Source: Oscillospiraceae bacterium
GTDB taxonomy: Bacteria; Bacillota; Clostridia; Oscillospirales; Oscillospiraceae
Assembly: GCA_031262405.1 (NCBI GenBank)
Contig: JAISHS010000029.1
Coordinates: forward strand, 1 to 37,254
Reading direction: 5' to 3'
Length of the DNA: 37,254 nt
The position numbers and the translations under genes are program-made. The notes under the pieces were generated by a model that worked only from the letters and a program-made list of their open reading frames with translations, had not been told where the DNA came from and made no database searches. Below are positions 15,131 through 24,640 of this stretch, piece after piece (position 1 is the first letter of the stretch; each line of letters begins with the position of its first letter).

Positions 15131-17404
15131 ATGGTAGCGGAAAAAAGCGTTAGAAGCGAACTTACGGAAATCGCAGAGAGAATTGAAGAGATGCGCAAGG
15201 TCGCGGGCTACTCCGTCGGGCAGATGGCGTCTCTCACGGGGCTGAGCCGGGATCAGTACACAAGCTACGAGTCCGGCCGTGAGGATTTGCCCTTCTCCTT
15301 CATACACAAGTGCGCGCAAATTTTCGGCTTGGGTATGACAGACCTGCTCGAGGGGCACAGCGCAAACCTCACGAGCTATTCGGTAACGCGCCGGGGCGAC
15401 GGGCGCACGACTACAGACAAAGACGGAATACTTATTCAAAATATGGCTCCCCTCTTCAAGAAAAAGCTCGCCGAGCCGTATTGGGTAAATTACGAATACA
15501 AGGACTCGCTGCAAAACCAGCCGATCTCCCTTGTCACCCACGCCGGACAGGAATTTGACCTCATCCTCAGCGGCGCGCTCAAGATACAGGTCGGGGACAA
15601 GACAGAGATTCTCCACGAGGGCGACAGCATCTATTACAACAGCTCCACTCCCCACGGTATGATCGCGGTAGAGGGCTCCGATTGCCTGTTCCTCGCGATG
15701 GTCATCTCCGGAGAGGACCTTCCCGAGCGCTTCGTAATAACCGAGCCCTCCGCCCCCGAAAAAGAGGTCGAGCGGCTGGTTGTCAGTCAGTTTGTCGAGA
15801 CCGTAGAGGATAACGACGGCAGACTCGAGAAAATTTACTTCAAGAACGAGGACCTCTTCAACTTCGCCTTCGACGTGGTCGATGAGCTGGGGCGGCGCAA
15901 GCCGGAGGAGACAGCGCTCGTGCATCTCGACCGCAATATGAATGAGCACCGCTTCACCTTCAAGGACATGAAGGACCTCTCCTCGCAGGCGGCAAACTAC
16001 TTCCAATCACTCGGGATAAAGCGCGGCGACAGGGTAATGCTGGTGCTGCGCCGCACCTATCAGTTCTGGATCGCAATTCTGGGTCTGCATAAGCTGGGCG
16101 CCGTTGCAGTCCCGGCTACTGATCTGCTCATGAAGCACGACTTTGACTATCGCTTCACAGCGGGAGAAATCGCCGCCGTCATGTGCACATCCTTTGGCGA
16201 CAGCTCCCATCAGGCCGATCTCGCCGCGCCCGACGCGCCGAGGCTGCGCCTCAAGATCATGGTGGACGGCGCTCGCGAGGGCTGGCACGACTTTGACAAG
16301 GACTTTAAGCTCTTCTCACGCCGCTTCGTCCGCGAGCCGGACGCTCCCTGTGGCGATGACAATATGCTCATGTTCTTCACCTCCGGCACCACGGGCAATC
16401 CCAAGATGGCGATGCACAGCTATAAATACGCGCTGGGTCACTTCACAACCGCCTGGTACTGGCATCACTCCCGTCCCGGCGGCCTGCACTTCACAATCTC
16501 CGACACCGGCTGGGGCAAGGCTCTCTGGGGCAAGCTCTACGGGCAATGGATGAGCGAGGGCTCGATCTTCGTCTATGACTTCGAGCGCTTCGACGCCAAG
16601 AAAATACTCCCGCTCTTCGAGAAATATAACATCGAGACCTTCTGCGCACCGCCCACAATGTATCGTATGCTCCTGCTGGAGGATTTCTCGCAATACAATC
16701 TCACCTCAATCCGCCACGCGACCACCGCCGGAGAGGCGCTGAATATCGAGGTCTATCGCCAGTTCGAGCAGCGCACGGGACTGCGCATCGCAGAGGGCTT
16801 CGGTCAGACCGAGACAACTCTGTCCATCGGAAACCTCATCGGGCAGGCGCACAAGCCCGGCTCCATGGGCAAGCCCCTGCCGCTCTATGATATCGACTTG
16901 GTGGATAAGGACGGGAAGAGCGTCGCCGTGGGCGAATCCGGCGAAATCGTTGTCCGCACGGATGAGCGCATACCCTGCGGCCTGTTCCTGGGCTATTACA
17001 ACGACGAGGAGAAGACGAGCGAGGTCTGGTACGACGGAATGTATCACACCGGCGACGTCGCCTGGCGCGACGAGGACGGCTACTTCTGGTATGTCAGCCG
17101 CATAGACGATGTAATCAAATCCTCCGGGTACCGCATCGGCCCCTCCGAAATCGAGAGCGTCGTCATGGAAATCCCCTATGTTTTCGAGTGCGGCGTCTCC
17201 TCCGTACCGGATGAGCTTCGCGGCCAGATTGTCAAGGCAAGCGTCGTTTTGAAAGAGGGCGTCGTTCCCTCCGAGGCGCTGAAAAAGGAGATTCAGGAGT
17301 ATGTCAAGAAGAACACCGCCCCCTATAAATACCCCCGCATCGTCGTTTTCAGAGACAGCCTCCCCAAGACCATCAGCGGAAAAGTAATCCGCAATCAGCT
17401 TTAA
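15131..17404 (+). CDS. XRE-cupin-acyl-CoA ligase (ACSM-like), isoleucine T-box controlled, 757 aa
   Basis: Three domains: an XRE-type helix-turn-helix (about 12-76), a cupin (about 130-193, H137/E141 in THAGQEFDLILSG, H175 in STPHGMIA), and an AMP-forming acyl-CoA synthetase (about 235-757). The synthetase shows FFTSGTTGNPKMAMHSY (414-430), GFGQTETT, YHTGDVAWRDEDGYFWY, SSGYRIGPSEIESV and the catalytic Lys751 in SGKVIRNQL. The SSGYRIGP segment resembles medium/short-chain (ACSM-type) synthetases. It should make an acyl-CoA from a short, possibly branched acid. Given the Ile-type T-box, 2-methylbutyrate is the natural guess (inference). The HTH-cupin part may sense ligand or bind DNA. Start: GAGAGGT upstream of the ATG. 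Paralogue of the next ligase throughout. Confidence 0.88.
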   Translation: MVAEKSVRSELTEIAERIEEMRKVAGYSVGQMASLTGLSRDQYTSYESGREDLPFSFIHKCAQIFGLGMTDLLEGHSANLTSYSVTRRGDGRTTTDKDGILIQNMAPLFKKKLAEPYWVNYEYKDSLQNQPISLVTHAGQEFDLILSGALKIQVGDKTEILHEGDSIYYNSSTPHGMIAVEGSDCLFLAMVISGEDLPERFVITEPSAPEKEVERLVVSQFVETVEDNDGRLEKIYFKNEDLFNFAFDVVDELGRRKPEETALVHLDRNMNEHRFTFKDMKDLSSQAANYFQSLGIKRGDRVMLVLRRTYQFWIAILGLHKLGAVAVPATDLLMKHDFDYRFTAGEIAAVMCTSFGDSSHQADLAAPDAPRLRLKIMVDGAREGWHDFDKDFKLFSRRFVREPDAPCGDDNMLMFFTSGTTGNPKMAMHSYKYALGHFTTAWYWHHSRPGGLHFTISDTGWGKALWGKLYGQWMSEGSIFVYDFERFDAKKILPLFEKYNIETFCAPPTMYRMLLLEDFSQYNLTSIRHATTAGEALNIEVYRQFEQRTGLRIAEGFGQTETTLSIGNLIGQAHKPGSMGKPLPLYDIDLVDKDGKSVAVGESGEIVVRTDERIPCGLFLGYYNDEEKTSEVWYDGMYHTGDVAWRDEDGYFWYVSRIDDVIKSSGYRIGPSEIESVVMEIPYVFECGVSSVPDELRGQIVKASVVLKEGVVPSEALKKEIQEYVKKNTAPYKYPRIVVFRDSLPKTISGKVIRNQL

Positions 17405-17411
17405 AAAACCC

Positions 17412-17440
17412 TTGACAGTTCTTTTGAAATATGGTAATCT
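17412..17440 (+). promoter_or_regulatory. Promoter of the valine T-box transcript
   Basis: TTGACA (17412-17417), 17-base spacer, TAATCT (17435-17440), only seven bases after the stop of the first ligase. No terminator is seen between that stop and this promoter, so read-through from the isoleucine unit is also possible. Confidence 0.8.
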
Positions 17441-17446
17441 CTCAGA

Positions 17447-17783
17447 TAATCGAATATAAGGGCTTGTTTTTAACACGCCCAAAAACTAAAAGCGTTGACG
17501 AAGAGGACGCGAAGTCTTAGCTTCAGAGAATTGGCGGTTGGTGCGAGCCATAGCGGCGGATTTCGATGTTTGTAGCTTCCGAGCTGGAAGGAAGAAAGCT
17601 CCCGGGGAATTAATTCAATGGCTCCCCAAGCAAGTAGAACCTTCTCGTGTTGCCGCGTGAAGGCATAGGGGTTGATTGACCCCGATGAGCGGCGTCCGGC
17701 ATAAAACCCGGCGCAATTTGAGTGGTACCGCGGGCTAAAAATTTAACCCGTCTCAAAGGAAATTACTTTGGGGCGGGTTTTTA
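17447..17783 (+). promoter_or_regulatory. Valine-type T-box riboswitch
   Basis: Same layout as the isoleucine T-box: GACGAAG pairs with CTTCCG, distal CAGAGAA and GGTGCGAG elements, then GTA followed by G directly 5' of CTTCC (specifier 17572-17574), a valine codon. T-box sequence GAGTGGTACCGCGG at 17720-17733; terminator 17747-17758 with 17766-17777 and a T run. An ATG at 17722 falls inside the T-box and is not a gene start. Uncharged tRNA-Val should switch on the downstream ligase-VOR-ilvE operon. Confidence 0.88.
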
Positions 17784-17814
17784 TATGGGCTCCCCCGGAA
17801 AGAAGGAAAAAAAG

Positions 17815-20100
17815 ATGGCAAATTCAAAGGAAATCACGGGGCTGGACTATCGCATTCACGACATGGCAGCCAGAATCCGTGAACTGCGCGAGATTATGGG
17901 CTTTTCTCAGGAGGAGATGGCGCAAAAAACCGACACCACGCTCGAGGAATATAAGCTCTGCGAAAAGGGCAGGGGAGACTTAACCTTCGCGTTTCTGCAC
18001 CGCTGCGCGCTGGCGTTCAGCGTGGACGTCGTGGAGCTGATAGAGGGCGCGACCCCGAGGCTCAAGTCCCACATGGTAACGCGCGCCGGCGAGGGTCAGG
18101 TTATTGACCGCGCCCACGGAATGGTGTATTATAATCTTGCGGCGTCCTTTCAAAACCGCATTGCCGAGCCGCTTCTGGTAACGGCAGAATATGACGAAAA
18201 GCTCAAGGACATAGAGCTCACCACCCATGCCGGACAGGAGTGCGACATAGTCGTCAAGGGTCAGCTGCTGGTGCAAATCGGACGCTACACAGAGCTACTG
18301 GGCGAGGGCGACTGTATCTATTACGACAGCTCCACCCCCCACGGCATGATTGCCGCCGGCGGGCAGGCTGCGCAGTTTTACGCCATAGTCTTAGGCGGCG
18401 AGACCTTCAAGGCAACAGAGAAATATATTATCCAGCCGGACGAGCGCCCCGAGCGCGCCGAGGGCGGGAAGAAGGTCTACAGCGACTTTGTAGACCCCGT
18501 AGAGGACGAAAACGGCCATCTGCAATCCGTCAGCTTCCACAATGACAACGACTTCAACTTCGCCTTCGACGTTGTCGACGTCTTGGGACGTGAGCAGCCG
18601 TATAAGCTCGCGATGCTGCATATAGACCGCGAAAAAACCGCCCGCCGCTTCACCTTCCGCGAGATGAAGGACTATTCCTCACAGGCGGCAAACTACTTCA
18701 AATCCCTCGGCATCAAGCGCGGCGACAGAGTCATGCTGGTGCTCAAGCGCCACTATCAGTTCTGGTTCGCGGTTCTGGGTCTGCACAAGCTGGGCGCCGT
18801 CGCCATTCCCGCGACGAACCTGCTCCAAAAGCACGATTTTGAATACCGCTTCAACGCCGCCGGGGTCACGGCGCTGCTGTGCACAGCGGACGGCGACGCC
18901 GCGCATCAGGCGGAGCTTGCCGAGCCTAACTCCCCCACGCTGCGCACAAAAATCATTGTCGGCGCCAAACGTGAGGGCTGGCACGACTTTGACGAGCAGT
19001 TCAAGCTCTTCTCCCGCCGCTATATCCGCGAGGAGGACGCCCCCTGTGGCGAGGACCCCATGCTCATGTTCTTCACCTCCGGAACTACCGGCAACCCCAA
19101 AATGGCGGCGCACAACTATAAATACCCCCTCGGCCACTTCGTAACCGCCCACTATTGGCAGTGCGTCAACCCTGACGGCCTACACCTTACAATCTCGGAC
19201 ACCGGCTGGGCAAAGGCGATGTGGGGCAAGCTCTACGGCCAATGGCTCTGCGAGGCGGCGGTCTTCGTCTATGACTTCGACAAGTTCGACGCCGCAGACA
19301 TACTCCCCATGTTTGCCGAGCACAAAATCACCACCTTCTGCTGCCCGCCCACCATGTACCGCATGATGATCCGCGACGACATCTCCAAATACGACCTTTC
19401 TAGCGTAGAGCGCGCGACGATAGCGGGCGAGGCTCTCAATCCCGAGGTCTTCCGCATCTTCCAAAAACTCACGGGGCTAAAAATCATGGAGGGCTTCGGC
19501 CAGTCCGAGACCACCGTCATGATCGGAAACCTTGTCGGCGGGGAACACAAGCTCGGCTCCATGGGCAAGCCCATTCCGAACTATGACGTCGCGCTCGTCG
19601 ACCCGGACGGAAACCCCGTCGCCGTCGGCGAATCGGGCGAGGTCGTCATACGAACCGACAGGGAAAAGCCCCCCGGACTCTTCTGCGGCTACTATCTCGA
19701 CGAGGAAAAGACCAACGAGGCCTGGCACGACGGAATGTATCACACCGGCGACGTCGCCTGGTGCGATGAGGACGGCTTCTATTGGTATGTCGGCCGCGTG
19801 GACGACGTTATAAAATCCTCCGGTTACCGTATCGGCCCCTTTGAGATCGAGAGCGTCATAATGGAGCTGCCCTATGTTCTCGAGTGCGGGGTCTCCGCCG
19901 AGCCGGACGAGATTCGCGGCCAGCTCGTCAAGGCTACAATCGTCCTCACCAAGGGCACCGTCGGCACCGAGGAGCTGAAAAAAGAGATCCAAAACTATGT
20001 CAAGAGCAACACCGCGCCCTATAAATACCCAAGAAAAATTGTTTTTCGCGACGAACTTCCTAAAACAACTAGTGGAAAAATAATAAGAAATAAACTATAA
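17815..20100 (+). CDS. XRE-cupin-acyl-CoA ligase (ACSM-like), valine T-box controlled, 761 aa
   Basis: Same three-domain layout as the ligase at 15131: XRE helix-turn-helix (about 18-82), cupin (THAGQECDIVVKG and STPHGMIA), and acyl-CoA synthetase with FFTSGTTGNPKMA, GFGQSETT, YHTGDVAWCDEDGFYWY, SSGYRIGPFEIESV and a C-terminal catalytic lysine in TSGKIIRNKL. It is predicted to activate a short-chain acid to its CoA ester. Its Val-type T-box and its place at the head of the VOR and aminotransferase operon suggest isobutyrate (inference). I chose the ATG at 17815 (AAGGA nearby, protein aligns with the paralogue); upstream in-frame ATGs lie in the T-box and its terminator. The stop overlaps the next start (TAATG). 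Confidence 0.88.
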   Translation: MANSKEITGLDYRIHDMAARIRELREIMGFSQEEMAQKTDTTLEEYKLCEKGRGDLTFAFLHRCALAFSVDVVELIEGATPRLKSHMVTRAGEGQVIDRAHGMVYYNLAASFQNRIAEPLLVTAEYDEKLKDIELTTHAGQECDIVVKGQLLVQIGRYTELLGEGDCIYYDSSTPHGMIAAGGQAAQFYAIVLGGETFKATEKYIIQPDERPERAEGGKKVYSDFVDPVEDENGHLQSVSFHNDNDFNFAFDVVDVLGREQPYKLAMLHIDREKTARRFTFREMKDYSSQAANYFKSLGIKRGDRVMLVLKRHYQFWFAVLGLHKLGAVAIPATNLLQKHDFEYRFNAAGVTALLCTADGDAAHQAELAEPNSPTLRTKIIVGAKREGWHDFDEQFKLFSRRYIREEDAPCGEDPMLMFFTSGTTGNPKMAAHNYKYPLGHFVTAHYWQCVNPDGLHLTISDTGWAKAMWGKLYGQWLCEAAVFVYDFDKFDAADILPMFAEHKITTFCCPPTMYRMMIRDDISKYDLSSVERATIAGEALNPEVFRIFQKLTGLKIMEGFGQSETTVMIGNLVGGEHKLGSMGKPIPNYDVALVDPDGNPVAVGESGEVVIRTDREKPPGLFCGYYLDEEKTNEAWHDGMYHTGDVAWCDEDGFYWYVGRVDDVIKSSGYRIGPFEIESVIMELPYVLECGVSAEPDEIRGQLVKATIVLTKGTVGTEELKKEIQNYVKSNTAPYKYPRKIVFRDELPKTTSGKIIRNKL

Positions 20101-20777
20101 TGAGATTTGAGACCATGAACCACAAACGCGTTACGCTCTTCGCCGGGCATTACGGCAGCGGAAAAACGAATATCGCCGTCAACTTCGCCCTGCGCCTGCG
20201 CGAGGGCGGCAGCCGCGTCACGCTGGCGGACCTCGACATAGTAAACCCCTATTTCCGCACCAAGGACAGCGAGGCGGAGCTGACTCAAGCGGGGGTAAAG
20301 CTAATCGTCTCCCGCTTTGCCGGGTCGAATGTAGACCTGCCCGCCATCCCCTCGGACGTCGCGGGAATCTTCGACAACCGCGAGAGCCTCGCTATTCTCG
20401 ATATCGGCGGCGACGATCGGGGCGCACTCGCGCTCGGGCGCTATCGCGAGCGTATCCTCGAAGAAAACGACTTCGAGATGCTCCTCGTAGTCAACCGCTT
20501 CCGCCCGCTCACGCGCGACGGCAAGGACACTCTGTCGGTCATGCGTGAGATCGAGACCGCCGCCGGCGTGCCCTTCACGGCGATAGTAAACAACTCAAAC
20601 CTCGGCGAGGACACGACTCCCGAACACGTACTCGGCTCCCTTTCCTACGCAGAGGAGCTTTCCAAAGCTACCGGGCTGCCGGTCAAATTCACCTCAATAA
20701 AGCGCAGTCTCTATCCCGCGCTGGAGGGGAAAATTCCTAATTTGTTCGCAATGGATCTTCAACATAAAATCATTTAG
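20100..20777 (+). CDS. MinD/ParA-like P-loop ATPase in the VOR operon, 225 aa
   Basis: Soluble ATPase of the SIMIBI/ParA type: the P-loop FAGHYGSGKTNIAVN (about 14-28) is followed by VTLADLDIVNPYFRT, and a Walker B-like LAILDIGGDD near 97-106. Length and pattern suggest a nucleotide switch, not a metabolic enzyme. The start overlaps the ligase stop by one base (translational coupling); an alternative ATG is at 20115. It sits between the ligase and the ferredoxin-like subunit of the oxidoreductase. Co-occurrence with ketoacid:ferredoxin oxidoreductases suggests a part in assembling or activating that iron-sulfur complex (inference); its true function is unknown. Confidence 0.75.
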   Translation: MRFETMNHKRVTLFAGHYGSGKTNIAVNFALRLREGGSRVTLADLDIVNPYFRTKDSEAELTQAGVKLIVSRFAGSNVDLPAIPSDVAGIFDNRESLAILDIGGDDRGALALGRYRERILEENDFEMLLVVNRFRPLTRDGKDTLSVMREIETAAGVPFTAIVNNSNLGEDTTPEHVLGSLSYAEELSKATGLPVKFTSIKRSLYPALEGKIPNLFAMDLQHKII

Positions 20778-20789
20778 AGGAGGACTAAT

Positions 20790-21008
20790 ATGGCAAAGGT
20801 TACATTCCTGACAGACGTCTGCAAGGGCTGCGGACTCTGCGTTACCGCTTGCCCGAAAAAAATCATCCGGCTCTCACCGGATAAGCTCAACGCAAAGGGA
20901 CACCACCCGGCGGAAATCACCGACGAGGAGAACTGCATAGCCTGCGCTTTCTGCGCCACGATGTGCCCGGACTGCGTCATAACAGTTGAGAAGGAGGGGA
21001 AGAAATGA
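20790..21008 (+). CDS. vorD: 2-oxoacid:ferredoxin oxidoreductase, 4Fe-4S (delta) subunit
   Basis: 72-aa ferredoxin-like protein with two complete CxxCxxCxxxC motifs: C11, C14, C17, C21 and C49, C52, C55, C59. As the delta subunit it passes electrons between ferredoxin and the thiamine pyrophosphate (TPP) subunit. Ribosome binding site GAGGAGG. Its TGA overlaps the ATG of the alpha subunit gene (ATGA). Together with the next three genes it gives the four-subunit form of the enzyme. Confidence 0.9.
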   Translation: MAKVTFLTDVCKGCGLCVTACPKKIIRLSPDKLNAKGHHPAEITDEENCIACAFCATMCPDCVITVEKEGKK

Positions 21009-22071
21009 CAGAACCCGTACTCATGAAGGGCAACGAGGCGATTGCCGAGGCCGCGATTCTGGCAGGTTGCCGCCACTACTTAGGCTATCCCATCACGCCG
21101 CAGACTGAAATCGCCGCCTATATGGCAAAGCGTATGCCCAAGGTAGACGGCGTCTTCCTGCAGGCCGAGAGCGAAATCGCCGCAATCAACATGGTCATCG
21201 GCGTCGCCTCCACAGGCCGCCGTGTAATGACCAGCAGCTCCAGCCCCGGAGTCTCGCTCAAGAGCGAGGGCATCTCATATCTGGCAGGCTGCGACCTGCC
21301 CGCGCTTATCGTAAACGTCCAGCGCGGAGGCCCCGGCCTCGGCGGAATTCAGCCCTCACAGTCTGATTATTTTCAGGCGCTCAAGGGCGGAAGCCACGGC
21401 GACTATCGCAACATAGTTCTCGCGCCCGCCTCCGTCCAGGAGATGGCCGCACTCACGGTAAAGGGCTTTGATCTGGCGGATAAATACAGAATGGTCGCCA
21501 TGATTCTCGCGGACGGCACCCTGGGTCAGATGATGGAGCCGGTCTCCATCTCCGAGCCGGAAGCCGCCTCAACCGAAAAGCCTTGGGCGCTCACCGGTAC
21601 CGACTGCAAAAGAGCGCCGAACATCGTAAACTCGCTCTATCTCGAGCCGGACGCTCTGGAGCGCACGAACATCGAACGCTTCAAGAAATATGCCCTCGTC
21701 GAGGAAAACGAGGTTATGTACGAGGAATATCTGATGGACGACGCCGAGCTTTGCCTCGTCTCCTTCGGAATAACCTCCCGCATTGCGAAAAACGCCATTG
21801 TCGCCGCGCGTGAAATGGGCATAAAGGCCGGTATGATCCGTCCCATTACCCTCTGGCCATTTCCGAAGACCGCGCTGCTTGCCGCCGCCGACCAATGCCG
21901 TGCGTTCATCAGCGTCGAGTTGAACATGGGTCAGATGATAGAGGATGTGGAGCTTGCAATCCGCTGCAAGAAGCCCGTTTTCCTCTGCAACCGCACCGGC
22001 GGCATGATCCCGACCCCGGAGGATGTTCTGGCGAAAATCAAAGAAGTTAATAAAATAGGAGGTGCGCAGGC

Positions 22072-22075
<4 letters not shown>
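21005..22075 (+). CDS. vorB: 2-oxoisovalerate (3-methyl-2-oxobutanoate):ferredoxin oxidoreductase, alpha subunit
   Basis: 356 aa. N-terminus LMKGNEAIAEAAILAGC followed by GYPITPQTEIAAYMAKR, then GVSLKSEGISYLAGCDLP and NVQRGGPGLGGIQPSQSDY, all typical of the alpha (pyrimidine-binding) subunit. It closely resembles proteins usually annotated VorB in Clostridia; in other naming schemes the alpha subunit is VorA or KorA. The complex interconverts a 2-oxo acid plus CoA and oxidised ferredoxin with an acyl-CoA, CO2 and reduced ferredoxin, and is reversible. Branched-chain specificity rests on resemblance and on the aminotransferase and T-box context; 2-oxoglutarate (Kor) cannot be excluded. The start overlaps the previous stop (ATGA) behind GGAGGGG. 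Confidence 0.88.
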
Positions 22076-22820
<745 letters not shown>

Positions 22821-22824
<4 letters not shown>

Positions 22825-23363
22825 AAGGCACAAACAACATCCTTCTGGCGGGCTTCGGCGGACAGGGCATCCTCTTCGCGGGCAAGTTTTTAGCGTATAT
22901 GGGACTGCTCTCCGGCAAAAATGTCAGCTGGCTGCCCTCTTACGGACCCGAAATGCGCGGCGGCACCGCCAACTGCAGCGTAATAATCAGCGACGATCCC
23001 GTCGGCTCCCCGATAGTAAGCCGCCCGGATACGCTAATCGTCATGAACCTGCCGTCTCTGGATAAATATGAGGACGCCGTCGTCCCCGGCGGGAAGATTT
23101 TCGTAGACAGCACCCTCATCACGCGCAAGGTGCGCCGCACGGACGTCGAGGTGCACTATATCCCATCCACGAAGCTTGCAGACGAAAACGAAATGGGCAC
23201 TCTGGCGAATATGATAATCACCGGGAAAATGGTCAAGGAGGTCGGCGGCTTTGAGCTGGGCGATATCGACAAGACGATTGACAAAATCGTCTCCGCCCGC
23301 CGCGAAAACCTAAAAACTATCAACAGAAAAGCAATAGACCTCGGCTTTAGCTACGCCGAGTAA
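22821..23363 (+). CDS. vorC: 2-oxoacid:ferredoxin oxidoreductase, gamma subunit
   Basis: 180 aa, the usual gamma-subunit length. Starts with ILLAGFGGQGILFAGKFLA (about 7-25) and has SYGPEMRGGTANCSVIIS (about 40-57), both family hallmarks. Completes the alpha-beta-gamma-delta complex. ATGA overlap with the beta gene; AAAGGAGG lies before the start. Followed after 14 bases by ilvE. Gene symbol by analogy with VOR complexes. Confidence 0.88.
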
Positions 23364-23377
23364 AGGAGAACACAAAA

Positions 23378-24448
23378 ATGGAAGCAATCACAATCACTAG
23401 GACCGCAAGCCCCAAGGAAAAACCCGATTTTTCCACCCTCGGCTTCGGCAAGCACTTCTCCGACCATATGTTCCTCATGAACTATGAGACGGGACGCGGT
23501 TGGTTTAACCCCCGCATCGTCCCCTACGGACCCTTTCAGCTCGAGCCGTCTAGCATGGTGTTCCACTATGCTCAGGAAATTTTCGAGGGGCTGAAGGCCT
23601 ATCGCACGAAGGACGGCACAATTCAGCTCTTCCGCCCGGAGGAGAACTTCAAGCGCATGAATAAGTCCGCCGAGCGTATGTGCATCCCCCAGCTCGACGT
23701 CGATTTCTGCGTCGAGGCTACAAAGGCTCTCGTGTCCGTCGACCGCGACTGGGTGCCCGATCTGGAGGCTACGAGCCTCTATATCCGCCCCTTCATAATC
23801 GCGACGGACGCCGCCGTCGGCGTGCACGCCAGCCATACCTATCTCTTCTGCATCATTCTCAGTCCCTCCGGTTGCTACTATCCCGAGGGTCTAAACCCCG
23901 TCAAGATCATCATTGAGGACGAGGACGTCCGCGCCGTAAAGGGCGGCACGGGCTTTACAAAGTGCGGCGGAAACTACGCCGGATCCCTGCGCGCCGGAGA
24001 GCGCGCCGCCGCAAAGGGCTATTCCCAGGTGCTCTGGCTTGACGGCGTCGAGCGCAAATATATCGAGGAAGTCGGCGCGATGAACATCATGTTCAAGATT
24101 GACGGCACAGTCATCACCCCCGCCCTCCTGGGCAGCGTTCTGCCCGGCATCACGCGTAAATCCGTTCTGGAAATCGTCAGGGAATGGGGCATTCCCCTCG
24201 AGGAGCGCGCGCTGAGCGTGGATGAGCTGCTTGCCGCGCTCAAAGCCGGCAAGGTCGAAGAGGTCTGGGGCACCGGCACCGCCGCGGTCGTCTCTCCCGT
24301 GGGCGAAATCTCCTACAAGGGCGAGAAATATCAAATAGCCGACGGCGGCATCGGGCAGCTCACCCAGAAGCTCTATGACGAGCTGACCGCCGTCCAGTGG
24401 GGCGACAAGCCCGACACCAGAAACTGGATTATCCCAATTGATAATTAA
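23378..24448 (+). CDS. ilvE: Branched-chain amino acid aminotransferase
   Basis: 356-aa fold-type IV PLP aminotransferase of the longer BCAT form. FHYAQEIFEGLKAYR (about 62-76), the PLP lysine in GFTKCGGNYAGS (K195), VLWLDGVERKYIEEVGAMN (218-236) and VLPGITR are diagnostic. It transfers an amino group between glutamate and the oxo acids of Val, Leu and Ile. As last gene of the valine T-box operon it would convert the 2-oxo acids made by VOR into amino acids. Ribosome binding site AAAGGAG. A terminator follows. Confidence 0.93.
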   Translation: MEAITITRTASPKEKPDFSTLGFGKHFSDHMFLMNYETGRGWFNPRIVPYGPFQLEPSSMVFHYAQEIFEGLKAYRTKDGTIQLFRPEENFKRMNKSAERMCIPQLDVDFCVEATKALVSVDRDWVPDLEATSLYIRPFIIATDAAVGVHASHTYLFCIILSPSGCYYPEGLNPVKIIIEDEDVRAVKGGTGFTKCGGNYAGSLRAGERAAAKGYSQVLWLDGVERKYIEEVGAMNIMFKIDGTVITPALLGSVLPGITRKSVLEIVREWGIPLEERALSVDELLAALKAGKVEEVWGTGTAAVVSPVGEISYKGEKYQIADGGIGQLTQKLYDELTAVQWGDKPDTRNWIIPIDN

Positions 24449-24489
24449 CAATTGACAATTGAGAATGAATGTATCGCTTCGCGATGATT

Positions 24490-24525
24490 AAAAAAGGGCT
24501 GCTCGGCATTTGAGCAGCCCTTTCT
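24490..24525 (+). terminator. Terminator of the ligase-VOR-ilvE operon
   Basis: 9-bp stem GGGCTGCTC (24496-24504) with GAGCAGCCC (24512-24520), A-tract before and TTTCTCT after. It can also act on the minus strand for the nitroreductase transcript. Confidence 0.85.
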
Positions 24526-24574
24526 CTCGTCCTGCGCCCGTGGCGCAGAGTATAATGTGTCGCCTTTGGAGACT

Positions 24575-24640
24575 CAATTAATTGTCAATTGTCAATTCTC
24601 AATTATCAATTATCAATTATCAATTATCAATTATCAATTA
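24575..24640. repeat. AATTGTCAATT / ATCAATT tandem repeats
   Basis: Repeated AATTGTC units followed by six 7-bp ATCAATT units running up to the nitroreductase stop codon. Related AATTGACAATT sequences occur at 24440-24470 in opposite sense, and traces at 7240-7280 and 29830-29865, so this is a dispersed simple repeat. It has no spacers and is not CRISPR. Confidence 0.75.

Noticed and set aside
17722-17814. An upstream ATG for the valine-type ligase
   Set aside because: It falls in the T-box sequence; the region is RNA regulatory and the paralogous ligase aligns from 17815.
24575-24640. CRISPR-like tandem repeats
   Set aside because: The units are 7 bp with no spacers and no cas genes nearby; it is a simple repeat.
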